64,000 nucleotides of DNA from Linum tenue (lineage: Eukaryota; Streptophyta; Magnoliopsida; Malpighiales; Linaceae). The notes under the pieces were generated by a model. That model saw only the letters and a list, made by a program, of their open reading frames with translations. It ran no database searches and had not been told where the DNA came from. Position 1 is the first letter of the stretch. Each line of letters starts with the position of its first letter. Shown here in pieces: positions 11,967 through 23,015 of the stretch. The stretch spans positions 42,062,495 through 42,126,494 of the forward strand of contig CAMGYJ010000002.1 of assembly GCA_946122785.1 (NCBI GenBank), given 5' to 3'. Made by a program: the position numbers and the translations under genes.

Positions 11967-12191
11967 ATGCAGAGGAGTTCTGGTTTCTATGCTGCAAGCC
12001 CTTTCGCTGCTCCCAGGGTGGTGGAAGCTGCAGCGGTGAAGCAGGAGCAAGGCGTTACTATCAAGCAAGAGGCTGCGGCGCCGGCGGCCCTCAAACCTGC
12101 TGCTGCTGCGGTGAGCCGCATCAAGCAAGAAGAGGTGGCTAGGAAAGTTGCGCCCTTGGCTCCGGTGTACTCTCGTTGCATCGGTGGTTGA
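11967..12191 (+). CDS. Small gene copy A, unrecognised 74-aa protein with three KQE motifs
   Basis: I do not recognise this family. ATG at 11967 (AAAGATGCA context) is the first in-frame ATG and is conserved in every copy; the in-frame sequence upstream has no ATG and is leader. The protein starts MQRSSGFYAASP, has V-K25-Q-E, I-K33-Q-E and I-K53-Q-E separated by Ala/Pro-rich linkers, a basic RKV near residue 60, and ends YSRCIGG. No signal peptide or membrane segment is seen, and it looks largely disordered. Known: hydrophobic-K-x-E is the SUMO acceptor consensus. Inferred: it may be a SUMOylated small nuclear protein. An AATAAA follows at 12261. Evidence for a real gene: start, stop and frame are kept in five copies despite indels that are multiples of 3, and a TATA box is conserved. 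Confidence 0.7.
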   Translation: MQRSSGFYAASPFAAPRVVEAAAVKQEQGVTIKQEAAAPAALKPAAAAVSRIKQEEVARKVAPLAPVYSRCIGG

Positions 12192-12640
12192 TGTCACGGC
12201 GACGATGGTTGTGGAAGCTGGAGGAAGGAATTATCATGCTATGGTTACATAAATGTCTTAAATAAAGTGTTTAGTTTTTGAATCTGCTCTTTGTTTGGTT
12301 GATTAGTTCGTTGGCCTGGTTTGGTGTTACTTTTGAATGAGGATATGAATAAAGTCTTTAAATTTCCCAAATTTTCTTGGCAGACATGTGTATTCTAGAA
12401 GGGTTTCTCATTAAATCGCTTGGATTGGATCCATCATATACTAACAATTTTAGGAATTGGCCATAAAATACAGAAACTGAACAAATAAGAGCGATGTTGA
12501 ATTCTCACACAATTTGATTATTTGAAAACAATCTCAATTCTTGATCGAGGATCTGATGGAGTTGAGTAATTTTCTTTTGTCTCGATGATTTAGTTCCCTA
12601 CAAGAGAACAAGTAAATATTGATAAACTCAATTTAAACAG
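12192..12640 (+). other. 3' flank of gene A
   Basis: The 3' UTR (TGATGTC..GAAGCTGGAGG..TTATCAT, AATAAA at 12261) is shared with the other copies to about 12420. The remaining AT-rich stretch to 12640 holds no visible gene. Confidence 0.6.
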
Positions 12641-13353
12641 CAGGGCGGAGCTAGCTTAAGGTTCGGGGGGCCCCCGGCCCCCCGAGAATTTGACGATTAC
12701 ATGTAAATCGTATCGGATTATTCAAAAGTTATGTAAAACTTATAAAGATATATAGAAACTGTCGTGCAATAATTAATCACGGTTACCTCCTGTGGCCTAG
12801 TGGATTTATGTGTTGGTTTTGTATACTTTTGTTGTGGTATGTGGGTTCGATTCCCGCCAGCAACATTTCAGTTATTTTTTCTCACTTTAGTTTAATTGTA
12901 TTTTACAACCTAATTTCAAAGTTCAAACTAGATAAATTAATTTTTTGAGTTAATAAATTCACATTTTAAGAATATTTTTTGGTTAAAATTTAACCAAGCT
13001 AATTACTTAATTTTCATACTTCATCTTTTTAGATCCTCTAACCTAATTGCTTATAAGTTATGAATTCACATTGTTAAGGATAACTATGAATATATAACCA
13101 TTTTTCTTTTTAAAAATGCTAATATGCATATTAATTAATTGTTCAATAATAATAACAACGAATAACATGGTACCAATTGAAAAGAATGAATACATTTTTG
13201 CTTGTCATTTACTATTTATTTTGAACATGTCTTGGATAAAAAATTTAGTTTATAGCATATGTTTAGATACATTTAATTTTTTTTTATTGACAAGACGCAA
13301 AAAAAAAAAAAAAAAATTGGCCCCCCGAGTTACAAATCCTAGCTCCGCCCTTG
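12641..13353. mobile_element. Nonautonomous hAT element, 713 bp
   Basis: The left end CAGGGCGGAGCTAGC and the right end (inward CAAGGGCGGAGCTAGG) form TIRs. A perfect 8-bp TSD TTAAACAG flanks it at 12633-12640 and 13354-13361. C- and G-runs lie just inside both ends (GGGGGGCCCCCGG, GGCCCCCCGAG). The AT-rich interior has no transposase. Confidence 0.93.
12793..12854 (+). promoter_or_regulatory. RNA polymerase III type A/B box pair inside the hAT element
   Basis: TGGCCTAGTGG (12793-12803) fits the A box and GGTTCGATTCC (12844-12854) fits the B box exactly, 40 bp apart, followed by CGCCAGCA. A tRNA cloverleaf is not convincing. It is best read as a tRNA- or SINE-derived relic carried by the transposon. 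Confidence 0.55.
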
Positions 13354-13499
13354 TTAAACAGATTAAAAATTTATTGAATTAGTGAAAAATAGGTTAAGTA
13401 TAATCTACCAAACAACAAACTCGGCCATCCACTGAACTCTAATCATTGACCTGGTGCTCCTAGAAACTTGCAACGTTACTGACTACATAGCTCCCCATT

Positions 13500-13815
13500 G
13501 AGGAATTTTACAATGCTATATAGCATTGGTGCTATAGGTTTTTGCCTTTATGGTATAACTTGAAGTTGTACCTTTAACGTTATGATACAACTTCAGATTG
13601 TATCTATACTATTTTGTACAAACTTTTATAGTACAACTTGAACTTGTACCTTATGTGATGGTACAACTTTAAGTTGTAAAGTTGTACCATACCATAAGGG
13701 TACAACTTTCTTTATGGTACAACATGAAATTATACATTTAATGTTATGGTACAACTTTAAATTGTACATTAAAGCACCAATACTTTATAGCATAGTAGAA
13801 GTGCTCCCCATAATA
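13500..13815. repeat. GTACAACTT palindromic repeat block, possible MITE
   Basis: GGTACAACTT and its reverse complement AAGTTGTACC alternate about every 35-45 bp. The block is bracketed by GCTATATAGCATTGGTGCTATA (split about 13514-13535) and, inverted, by AGCACCAATACTTTATAGC (about 13774-13792). The ends look like a terminal inverted repeat of a fold-back element. No TSD was settled. Confidence 0.5.
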
Positions 13816-15526
13816 TGTACCACTCAATCTTCTTAAGTCTAAGAATTACGAGTCACTTATACACACCTTCATGAATATAAACTATGCACCTAAATAACTT
13901 ATCTAAAATATCGAGCCCATGATACATGAGAAGATTCTGAGTGCTTAACTCAAGCTTGTGCTCTTATCATTTCCAAAAAATTAATCATTTGACAATGTTA
14001 TGCCACATTATTTTAAGTTTATCCTAATTCCTAAAACACAAAAAAGTCAACAAGAACTTAACCACCATGCTTGGGCTTTTTAACTTTTAGAATTAACCCT
14101 CAATCACTAAATAAAAACATTTATTGTCTTAATCATAAAAATAACTATATTACGAAATCATTATCTCTCAATTTTAAAATCAAAAGATTATATGCATACA
14201 CCAACTCTAAATATCATAATTGTTAAAACTCTTAGTCAACTTTATGAACCAATTTAGAACATTGAAGATCAACAAAGATTAAAGAATTAATGATATATTT
14301 GGCCTCTGAATCATGAAGGATTTCCTATCATAACATTGGTACTATTTCCTTTCCTTATATAGTTCTTCATATATAAACATTTTCTTGTTGTGGCCCTTAC
14401 TGCTAAAAGACGGTTAATCTTCTCCTAAAAGGGGACCCAACTGCTCAATAGGTGTTGCTCAGTCATAACATCATGTAATTACAAATTTATCCTTGCTATT
14501 TTAATCCTTTATTCATTTTTTTTTTACAGAAGATAGGTCGATTTATTGATTTTGGTTGGAAATAGTAGGGTGAAACACATGGAAGGAATTAGTTGGGGAG
14601 GGGGGTTAAACTATGGGGGAATGTTTTGTTTCCCGTAATTATGATGACCTTCTATGCACATAAGCCCTATCTCAATTCTCAATGCCTTTTTAGGTCCCAA
14701 TTTAACGGAGATCTAAGAACTTTGAATGCTAAGGTCTGCTCTATATATAGATGTGAACTAGCCGATGATTGTGAACCAGCCAGAAGAGAAAATTAAGGTT
14801 GGGATTGTTTCCACGGGAAGGAGAGGGAGAAAAGGTTTAGGTCCGCTTTACTAGGGATAGAGTAGAAAGAAACATAATTGTGAGTTTTTGAAATTCAACT
14901 GGCTCAAAATTCCACATCCAGGTAACTTTTAGGGAATTGCTATTAGTCATTCTAAATTACTACTAGTCGTTTTAGATTTATTATACAATTACCTAATTGC
15001 CCATTTATTGTTCAAAATCAAAAGGGAACAAACTCTTCCCACCAACTCTCGGTTTCTCCCACCTCTACGCTTCAGAGGCTGTCCTAAGTAGAGATGATTA
15101 TGGGCGGGTTTGCCTAAACCATCCCCATCCCCATTTTCAAATACCCAAACTCATACCTGTCTCATAACCATGTAGGGGAATGTTTTGCAAATTCATCCTC
15201 ATATCGGTGGATTTCGGTTACCCATAGATAGTACCCGCCCCGTACATCTAACATCATTATCTAAACCTAATTGTCGTCTTCCGCCTCTGAATCGCCGGCA
15301 AAGACGACCGGGAAAGGTGAAGAGTTACGCCTTTGTTTCCTCCCGTCTTGTCATCTGCCGCCCTTGCAATGTGTTGCGCTTCTCGCCCCCCCCCCCCCCC
15401 CCCCCTCTCGCTTCCTCAGGCCTCGCCATCCGTCGCCCCTGCATCGCCAGAGAAGACTACCAGAAATGGTGAGATCCGAGTTTGTTCGAGGAGCAGCAGG
15501 TTCGTGGTCAGAACGATTTGTTGACT
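13816..15526. other. No gene; AT-rich with degenerate repeats
   Basis: Low-complexity AT-rich DNA runs to about 14820. A hAT-like left terminus (TAGAGATGATTATGGGCGGG) sits at about 15089 without a visible partner. A C-run at 15388-15406 and a GC-richer stretch at 15270-15480 might be captured exon sequence. Open frames here are short, overlapping and proline- or glycine-rich, and I do not support any as a gene. Confidence 0.4.
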
Positions 15527-16168
15527 GGCGTTCAAACAAGGTCAAAATTGCTATTAGAGGGGCGGTCAAAATATTGTTTGGAAGGGTGGTCAAACATGGT
15601 CAAAATCTTGTTTGGGATGGCGGTAAACGCGGTCGGAAGTGTTAGTAAACGGTATATGATCCATGATTGAACCTCTTCCAACAACTCAAGTTATTGGAAT
15701 CAGCCGGTTCTGGACATGGTATCAGAGCCTTCTGTGACCGAGAGGTCTTCTATTCGAATCCCGATGACCCTCATTTGTTTCTGTTAAACACATGGTGTCA
15801 GGATATGAGCAAACTTCAAGCCCATATATGATGGCTTTCATTTGAGGGGGTGTGTTAGTAAACTGTATATGATCCACGATTGAGCCTCTTCCAATCACTC
15901 GAGTTATTGGGATCAACTGGTTCTTGATAGGAAGGAGGGTCAAAGGAAGTGAAAATCCTGGTCGGAAGGGCGCACAAGCTCTAAATTCGTTTGGGAAGGT
16001 GGTAAAATGAGGTCAAAATTGCGGTTGGAACTTTCGTTGGAAGAGCGGTCAAACGAGCCCTAAATTTCTTGGAAGGATGGTCAAACGTGGTTGAAATTGT
16101 GGTTGGAAGGAGGGTTAAATGCTGTGAAAATCGCGTTGGTAGGACCGCAAAACGAGGTGAAAATCGTG
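15527..16168 (+). repeat. Minisatellite, GGTCAAA-based unit of roughly 35-40 bp
   Basis: Degenerate tandem copies built on GGTCAAAATTG..GTTGGAAGG run through the block, interrupted at 15640-15929 by a TRIM element. The unit varies widely in sequence. Confidence 0.7.
15640..15929 (+). mobile_element. TRIM: complete miniature LTR retrotransposon, 290 bp
   Basis: Two 77-bp LTRs (15640-15716 and 15853-15929) share TGTTAGTAAAC, GTATATGATCCA and CTCTTCCAA. The left ends CA and the right ends TA. The 5-bp TSD GGAAG is perfect (15635-15639, 15930-15934). The primer binding site TGGTATCAGAGCC, complementary to initiator Met tRNA, begins directly at 15717. A polypurine tract TTTGAGGGGGTG ends at 15852. 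The internal region is only 136 bp and noncoding. Known: TRIM/SMART elements have exactly these parts and depend on other elements for mobility. Confidence 0.95.
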
Positions 16169-17908
16169 GGATGAATGTACCTCTGCTTCCGGTGGCTCAG
16201 GCTATTCTTCGACGGACCCTGTCGATCAACACAGCTCTTCCTATGAAAAAAATTTGAAATGTAAGTGATGCATTATAGTTTCCTGCATCGGGAATCTTTA
16301 GCTAATTACGACTACTCCTAGGAAAACATAACGATAAACTGAACTATTCTTCTTCTCATTGATAATAACTGAATCGCAAAGTACATATTTATAGGAAAAC
16401 ATAGAAAAACCTAATAGCTAACCCTATCACACTCTAACAAAGTAACTAATAACTTACTCAACAAGACAGAATAAACTAATATGAATATTGCAAATACCCA
16501 CAATAACCCTCCAATTAACTAATAATGAATCACTAATTACGAAGCCCAACTCGGTAGAAGGCCCAACGGATGCTGTACCGCATCAGTAAGGTAGCAACAA
16601 AAAGTTGGCCGGCGACAGCTGAGATTATCAATGGTGGGAGGAGGCTGGGATGGAGAGAAGATTTGCAGTTGCAGAGCCTTGAGTTGGGAGAGAGATGGCG
16701 AGGGAGGAGAGAGAAAGTTTATTGTTGTGTTAGGGAGGAAAGAGTGAGGAACTGTTGGTTTGTGTTCTAAATTAAAAATTAAAATTGGACTAATATGTAA
16801 ATTACAATATTAAGTATGTCTCTTCATTGTGTGAGAGGTTGTTTCAAGCAAGCACGTATAAGATATCAAGTTAATAAGTAAGAATAAGAACCCTACCTTA
16901 ACCAGTAGCACGCGGTCACTTTACTCTTTGTAGATGAGGAACACCTTGTAGATGAGGGGTCATAATATGTATGTCACAATCGGTGTCGGACGCGGTCACC
17001 ACTACTCCATGTAGATGGGAGGTATGTTATGTTACTCCTTCCTTGTAGATGAGAAGGTTATGTTCATGATAAGTTGGTGCCAAACGGTTGTTCTAGTTAA
17101 GTCGAGGGTGAGATCCCATTTCAAGTTAAGTAGGTAGAGAAGATTATAAGTAAGAATATGTTAATAATAATATACTCCTACTAATGTACCCAATAACATA
17201 TCATAAGCATTGCATGTGCATGGCTGTTTATTTACGTATGATAACAAACTTAGGATTCGGACTGACCTCATCGCCCGCACTCAGGAGCTGCAAGGAAGTG
17301 AGCAATCAGACAACTCACCAGGAGGAAGTTGCTGCTCGTCATCTTCACAATGGTTGGTGATTGCAGAAGATCCCAAGTGAACTCCTTCACTTATGTACTT
17401 TTATTAGTAGGCTTAAGACTAATGCTCATTCATGATTTGTTACGGTGATTTGAAATTATTTCTGTTGTTCTTTCAATTTTGAGTTATTTTGATTACTCAA
17501 GGGCATTTTGGTAAAAGTAGTGCTCGGCCGAGCGAGAGTGTTACAATTAATCGTATTACCAAAAAAAAAAAGGATTTCAGTTCTTTATCGTACTCTCGTT
17601 TATAAATTACAAGCAACTATTGACCTGTGATTTACGATCGGACGGGTTCATAACATCACAAAAATATCGGACCTCCACATCATATACATATACTATGAAC
17701 TCGTAAGTCACTTCCACTCATTCTATTTCTATCTGCATGTGCTAACTCTGATTGGGCAGGCAATTGCAATGATCATATCTCTACTTCTGCCTATCTTATC
17801 TATTTAGGCTCCAATATCATCTCTTAGTGCTCACAAAAACAACACATGGTTGTTAGGGGCTAATACTGATAGAGATAAATACGAGAAATCAAAATCGATA
17901 GCTTTGAT
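16169..17908. repeat. No gene; possible LTR remnant at 16800-17560
   Basis: 16800-17560 has repeated TGTAGATGAGG and CGCGGTCAC words and ends in GGGCATTTTGGTAAAAG..GTGTTACA, a texture seen in some plant LTRs. No paired LTR, primer site or TSD was found. The small frame at 16570-16770 is not convincing. 17560-17908 is ordinary AT-rich DNA. Confidence 0.35.
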
Positions 17909-18439
17909 TTACCACAAGGGACTAGATACTATAACAACACCCTTTGTGTTGTTATTGTAACAACACTAGCCTCCAACCAATAGGAAGTTAGGATTATGAT
18001 GACTTTTTATTAGATGAGTTGACCTAGTGTAAAATCAAAGCAGGGGTATAATTGTCATTATGAAAAATCTGTTTAAATAATAAAAAATAAAAAATAAAAA
18101 AATAAAATAAATAAAAAAATATTTTTTTTATTTTCTGCCCAAATTTTTGGTCGTCGGAATTCGGCCATCGGTCGCCGGAATCTGGTCGCCGGTCACCGGA
18201 ATATGCTATTTTGTCATCGGAATATGCTCACCGTCGCCGGAATATGCTTACCGGCGTCGGAATATGCTTACCGGCATCGGAATCTAGTCATCGGGGCCGG
18301 AATATGCTTATCGGCGCCGGAATCCGGTCACTGACGGTCACCGGAGTTTGGTCAACGGGTTTCGTTGACCGGTCAACGGTCTTCGTTGACCGGTCAACGG
18401 CCAACGACCACCGGATGTTATAGTCTGATTGTGAGATTT

Positions 18440-19140
18440 ATGGTTTGGTTTCTCATATTTTTGTATGCCTTTAGTGGTTTGCTTTATCGTGTTTGTGGTT
18501 TGCATTAAGAAGTTTCTGGTTTGCTTTATCGTGTTTGTGGTTTGCATTGAGAAGTTTCTGGTTTGTTTTCAAAAAATTTGTGGTTTGCATTGAGGGGTTT
18601 CTGGTTTGTTTTAGGAGATTTGTGGTATGCATTAGGAGGTTTCTGGTTTGTTTTTGTAGTTTGCTTTAACGTGTTTGTGGTTTGCATTATGAGGTTTTTG
18701 GTGTGTTTTTGAAAATTCTGTGGTTTGCTTTGTGAGGTTTCTGGTTTGTTTTAATATATTTTTGGTCTGCATTATGATGTTTTTGGTTTGCATTAAGAAG
18801 TTTCTGGTGTGCTTTCGAAAATTTTGTGGTTTGCTTTGCGAGGTTTCTGGTTTGTTTTAGGAGATTTGTGGTATGCATTAGGAGGTTTCTGGTTTGCATT
18901 AAGAAGTTTCTGGTTTGTTTTATCGTATTTGTGGTTTGCATTAGGAGGTTTTTGGTGTGTTTTAGAAATAGTTGTGGTTTGCTTTGTGGTGTTTCTAGTA
19001 TGTTTTAGGCAATTTATAATCTGTATTGAGAGGTTTCTGGTATGCTTTCTAAATAATTGTGGTATGCTTTTGTGATATTTGTAGTATGTTTTATAAGATT
19101 TATGATGTGCATTCCAAGACTTTTGATGTGCTTTCAAGTG
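18440..19140 (+). repeat. TGGTTTGCATTA minisatellite in the Pack-MULE
   Basis: About 20 degenerate copies of a 33-40-bp unit built from GTGGTTTGCATTAGGAGG and TTTCTGGTTTG. The long frames through it on both strands are by-products of the repeat. Confidence 0.85.
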
Positions 19141-19551
19141 AACTTGAAACTACTCGAACTTGTAAAAATATGCCAACACTTTCAATGTCGACATTCAAAA
19201 ATATCAGTGACAGAATCAAACAAATAGCAAATAAGAATTTAAAGTGGTTAGAATATTTTTATAACGATCCATGAATGATTGAGGTCACATAAGTTCCTAC
19301 TACTCAACCAAGTTAGTGCAGTCAGTAATTATGCATCATGGAATTCAATAGAATGATGGACCAAGCAGTAGCAACAAGTACTTCTGCCAAATGGCGTCAT
19401 TATGTTTAATGGAAAGTGAATAGAACTTGTCTTCATCTGCTTTCTGTTGTCGTTTTACAGCTTTTTTTGGGATTGGATTAGGTTTCAATGGAAAGTGAAT
19501 AGAACTTGAGCTATGGAACCTTAAATCTGTTTCTATATGATGCAAAATCAC

Positions 19552-19621
19552 AGGTAGTTGCTGGGCATTCTGGACTGTTGGAGCTGTAGAAGGGATCAAC
19601 CAGATTGTCACTGGCGAGCTG
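19552..19621 (+). pseudogene. Captured papain-like cysteine protease exon (RD21-type), 5' part
   Basis: After an acceptor-like ATCACAG the frame reads GSCWAFWTVGAVEGINQ and then IVTGEL, the active-site block around the catalytic Cys of RD21-like papain proteases. It stops exactly at 19621, where the hAT terminus begins. The continuation, [11 protein letters not shown], is on the other strand from 44915 downward and is in frame. Known relatives read [15 protein letters not shown] here. Confidence 0.85.
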
Positions 19622-22600
19622 CATCGGCGGATACAGGGGGGGGGGGGGGCCAGACTGGGCCCGGGCCCAGCCCCCTGCATCCCCAACCCCAAGACCCAGG
19701 CACCCAGCGTCCCAGCCCCATTGCCACAGCCCAGCCCAGCCCCACTGACTGCCACAGCCCACAGCCGGCCAGCCCAATCTGAAATCTCAAGACCAAAACT
19801 AAAATCTCCCGCCCCTATTCTAGCTTCCCCTGCAAGTCTGGACTCTGGGTACAAAAAAAAAAAAAAGCGAACAGAAAGAAGACGAACAGACTGTTCGCAC
19901 TTCGCAGGCGCTACCCACCTCCCCGTCCCCTACCCCGAGACCCTCAGTCACCGGCAGCGGCACCGGACTGCCGCGTATCCCCTCCCCTCCGTTCTTACTT
20001 CTTTCTCCCCAGGCCGAGTCCCCAGCGCCTATAATCAAATCAAGTTCCCTTGATCCCTTTCCCTTCAATCCTTCACAGAATCACAGTGACAGTAGTCAGT
20101 TTTCAGTAGTGAATAGTGATTAGATTTTAGACGACAATTCCCTTGATGACTTAGACGACAAAGGCAACAGCAAGTCAGCAACAGGTAATTGCAATTTGCC
20201 AATTGATCTTACTGTCTTAGACTCTTAGTTTACTTAGAAACTAAGTTTGTACAGTGCAATTATGCAGATTTCAATATATTTCATCATGACATCTTCTCAA
20301 CCACCAAATAAAAAGGCGAAAACAACATTGTTTTCTTACTATCAACGTAAGGAATCTGAAACGTGTCAGACCGAAGAAGTCCCTCCTAATGAAGGTCAAC
20401 CATCTTCCTCTCCAGTTCAGAATGAATCATCTACTTCTCATGTATCCGGTAATCTACTTCCATCATCTGATAGTGGAGTTGAAATTGAAAGAGATCCAGG
20501 AAAGAGGAAACAAATATGTGATTGGGCTCTTGAGTTGAGAGATGAGGTTAGGAGAAAATACCTAATACACAAGGCTTATCAACCTAAACTCGCATACTAT
20601 AAGCCGCGAGAATATCCAGATAAAATTCGTCACTTTCAAGAAGCATGGTATTCACAATTTGATTGGTTGGAGTATTCTCCTACAACACATAAAGCATATT
20701 GTTTCCCATGTTTTTTGTTTAGAGACAAGATGAATGGGAATCAAACTTCTGCACTAGTCAAAGATGGATTTGATAATTGGAAGAGGGTTACTGGTAAGAA
20801 ATGTGTGTTCCTTGTTCATGTTGGTTCATCAGCTTCTTCAAGCCATAATAAATGTGTTACAGCGGCTGATGCCTTGATGAAACCATCCGGTCATATTGAT
20901 AAAGTGATGCACAGAATTGGTGGAGAAGAAGTTCTAAAGCATCGATTGCGGTTGAAAACAACAATTATGGTTGTCAAACAGTTGGCTTTACAAGGAAGTT
21001 CTTTTAGAGGGCATGATGAATCCGGGGAATGTTCTAGCTTGGATTGGTTTTGCAGCGAAATTGAATGATCAAATCAATAGTGTAGTTCTTCGTAACGCAC
21101 CAGGAAATGCGAAATACACTTCACCAAGCATTCAGAAGGAGATATTGGGAATCATAGCAAATAGAGTGCGTTGTAAGATACGCGAGGAGATTGGAGATTC
21201 TTGTTTCTCTATTCTTGTTGATGAAGCAGTTGATGAAGCAGGAAGGGAACAAATGTCTATTATTTTGAGGTATGTCAGTTCTTCTGGTATAGTAACTGAA
21301 CGCTTTTTCGCTCTCAAGAGTGTAGCTGATACTTCTGCAGAAACATTAAAACAAGCTATTTGTGACGTTCTCTCTCAGTATGACCTTCAAATTGAAAAAT
21401 TGAGAGGTCAAGGATATGATGGTGCTAGTAATATGTCAGGACAGTTTAATGGAGTCAAGACATTATTTCTTAGAGATTGCCCATATGCCTATTTTGTCCA
21501 CTGTTTTGCTCATAGATTACAGTTGGCATTGATGACTTCTGCAAAGGTATGTGATCCTATATGGGATTTCTTTTCCATATTGGATTGTATCATAAACGTT
21601 GTGAAGGCTTCTCCTAAACGGATCAGGGAGTTGCAAGCAATTCACAAAAAAGATCTTGATGGTATGTTGGATGTTGGAGAAATTCAATCTGGACAAGGAG
21701 CTAATCAAATGACATCCTTAAAGCGTTCGGGGCCAACTCTTTGGGGATCTCATTATCATTCCATATTGAGCATTATAAACATGTTCAATGCAACATGTGT
21801 AGTGCTAGAGGATCTTTGTCGTTCTAAAGAAGGAGAACAACGAGCTCAAGCCAGAGGTGCTTCAAAAAATATCAAGACTTTTGAGTTTGTGTTCAATCTT
21901 CACTTGATGAAAGGGATTATGGATATCACGGATTTTCTTTGTCAAGCATTTCAACAAGAATCTGTTGATATTGTAGCTGCAGTTGGATTTGTTTCCATGG
22001 CAAAAGTTAAACTTCAAAAGCTACGGGATGAAGGATGGGACAAGCTACTCCAAGAGGTAAAATCTTTTTGCTCAAAACATGCCATAGAGGTACCTAATAT
22101 GAATGCTACACTTGGACGTGGTGAGAAGCAAACAACTCTTGAGCACCGCTACCATTTTGAATACTTTAATCAATGCATAGATTTTCAGTTGGGAACATTG
22201 AATTCAAGATTCAATGAGTCATCAGTCAGATTGCTTCAGTTGAGTGGTGCACTAGACCCTAAAAGTTCTTTCCGCTCTTTTGATGAAGAAAATATTTACA
22301 GACTTGTTGAAGAGTTTTATCCTCGAGACTTTGAAGGCAATGAGATGAATTGTTTGCAGAATGAGCTAGGATATTATGCCGATCATGTGGTTCATAGTCA
22401 GGAATATGATGTTTCTTCCCTTGCAAAATTACTAGAGAAGCTGGTGGAAACAGGGATGGAAGCACGGTACAGATTGATTTGTCGGTTGATTCGTCTAGTT
22501 TTGACATTGCATGTTTCAACGGCTACTACAGAGAGATCCTTTTCAGCAATGAAACATGTGAAGACTGATTTGCGCAACAAGATGGGCGATGAATTTCTTG

Positions 22601-22802
22601 CTGATTGCTTGACTATTTTCTTTGAGAGAGAGTATGTTATTGGTATGGATGAAGACTCAATTATTGACGAATTTGCTAAATTAAAAGACCGTCGTGTACA
22701 ATTGACATTGTAATGCAAACTATAATTTTTTTTTTGTTTACGGTATCTAATTTTATGTTCGAATCCGGCCCAGTGCACTTCTACATCCTGGATCCGCCGC
22801 TG
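19622..22802 (+). mobile_element. hAT transposon (zinc finger MYM/TTF type), 3.18 kb
   Basis: The left end is CATCGGCGGATACAGG; the right end, inward, is CAGCGGCGGATCCAGG (14 of 16 match). The right end is followed by CCGCTACA (22803-22810), whose partner TSD sits at 45852-45859 beside a truncated second copy of the left end. At its own left end the neighbouring 8 bases are GCGAGCTG of the protease exon, not CCGCTACA: the two ends of this element sit in two different targets. A G-run (about 14) follows the left terminus, then a C/G-rich leader and a near-complete transposase gene. Confidence 0.92.
20287..22713 (+). pseudogene. hAT transposase (TTF zinc finger, DUF4371, hAT dimerisation), one frameshift
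   Basis: The protein begins MTSSQPPNKKAKTTLFS, with a TTF-type finger block (EYSPTTHKAYCFPCFLF), then the DUF4371 core (LVDEAVDEAGREQM; RGQGYDGASNMSGQFNG; CFAHRLQLAL) and a C-terminal dimerisation region (ATTERSFSAMKHVKTDLR). These are the hallmarks of plant 'zinc finger MYM-type protein 1-like' transposases. The first frame (to 21068) and second frame (from about 20971) overlap. After FRGHDESG the frame shifts, and the short segment expected before AKLNDQI is missing, so a small deletion near 21020-21050 breaks it. The rest is open to the stop at 22713. The source copy may have been active recently. Confidence 0.88.
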
Positions 22803-22872
22803 CCGCTACAGCTTCCACCACCCTGGGAGTAGCCAAAGGGCTCGCAGCAAAGAAACCAGAACTCCTCTGCAT
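22803..22872 (-). pseudogene. Small gene copy B, 5' half (3' half at 45852-46029)
   Basis: On the minus strand ATG at 22872 opens MQRSSGFFAASPLATP and runs 70 nt to the hAT TSD (CCGCTACA, 22803-22810). It differs from copy G by one base over this stretch. With the 170 nt after the TSD at 45860-46029 it totals 240 nt, the exact length of copy G. Confidence 0.88.
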
Positions 22873-23002
22873 CTTTGCTCTCAAGTAGTCTTGATTAGCA
22901 ACCAAGTTGTTATTATAGACAGACTTAATTCTCTCTCACTTTTCTTTTGCCGATTTGCTAGCTAGTTTGTGCTTGGATGGAAGAATCGAGTAGATGGATG
23001 GA

Positions 23003-23015
23003 GTATTTATTTATA
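23003..23015 (-). promoter_or_regulatory. TATA region of small gene B
   Basis: GTATTTATTTATA on the plus strand corresponds to the TATAAATAAATAC of copy F. The leader to the ATG at 22872 matches the other copies. Confidence 0.6.

Larger units (their letters stand above)
17918..19621 (+). mobile_element. Pack-MULE, left part (right part at 43948-44922, inverted)
   Basis: The terminus starts GGGACTAGATACTATAAC and is preceded by TTACCACAA (17909-17917). The partner terminus GGGTCCGGATAGTATAAC at 43948 is preceded by TTGTGGTAA (43939-43947), the reverse complement of that 9-mer. The first 25 bp of the two ends match at 21 positions. Known: 9-bp TSDs and related long ends indicate Mutator-like elements, and those carrying host gene pieces are Pack-MULEs. 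Inside are GGAATATGCTTACCGG repeats (18180-18360), a TTTGCATT minisatellite (18440-19140) and a captured protease exon (19552-19621). The element is cut at 19621 by the hAT end. Confidence 0.85.

Noticed and set aside
11886..12197. Antisense frames over the small gene copies (e.g. MTSTTDATRV-type proteins on the opposite strand)
   Set aside because: They recur at every copy only because the sense ORF is conserved; they have no promoter on that strand and their lengths and ends vary with indels.
12781..12860. tRNA gene
   Set aside because: Box A and B words are present but no acceptor stem or anticodon arm could be paired convincingly.
18338..19137. Repeated-peptide frames (MQTTNTIKQTRN and MVCFARFLVCF types)
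   Set aside because: Translations of a degenerate minisatellite inside the Pack-MULE; no start context or homology.
19345..20068. Gly/Trp-rich or Pro-rich proteins at the hAT left end
   Set aside because: G/C-rich untranslated leader of the element; the same frames appear in the truncated copy at 45.4-45.8 kb and break at the indels.
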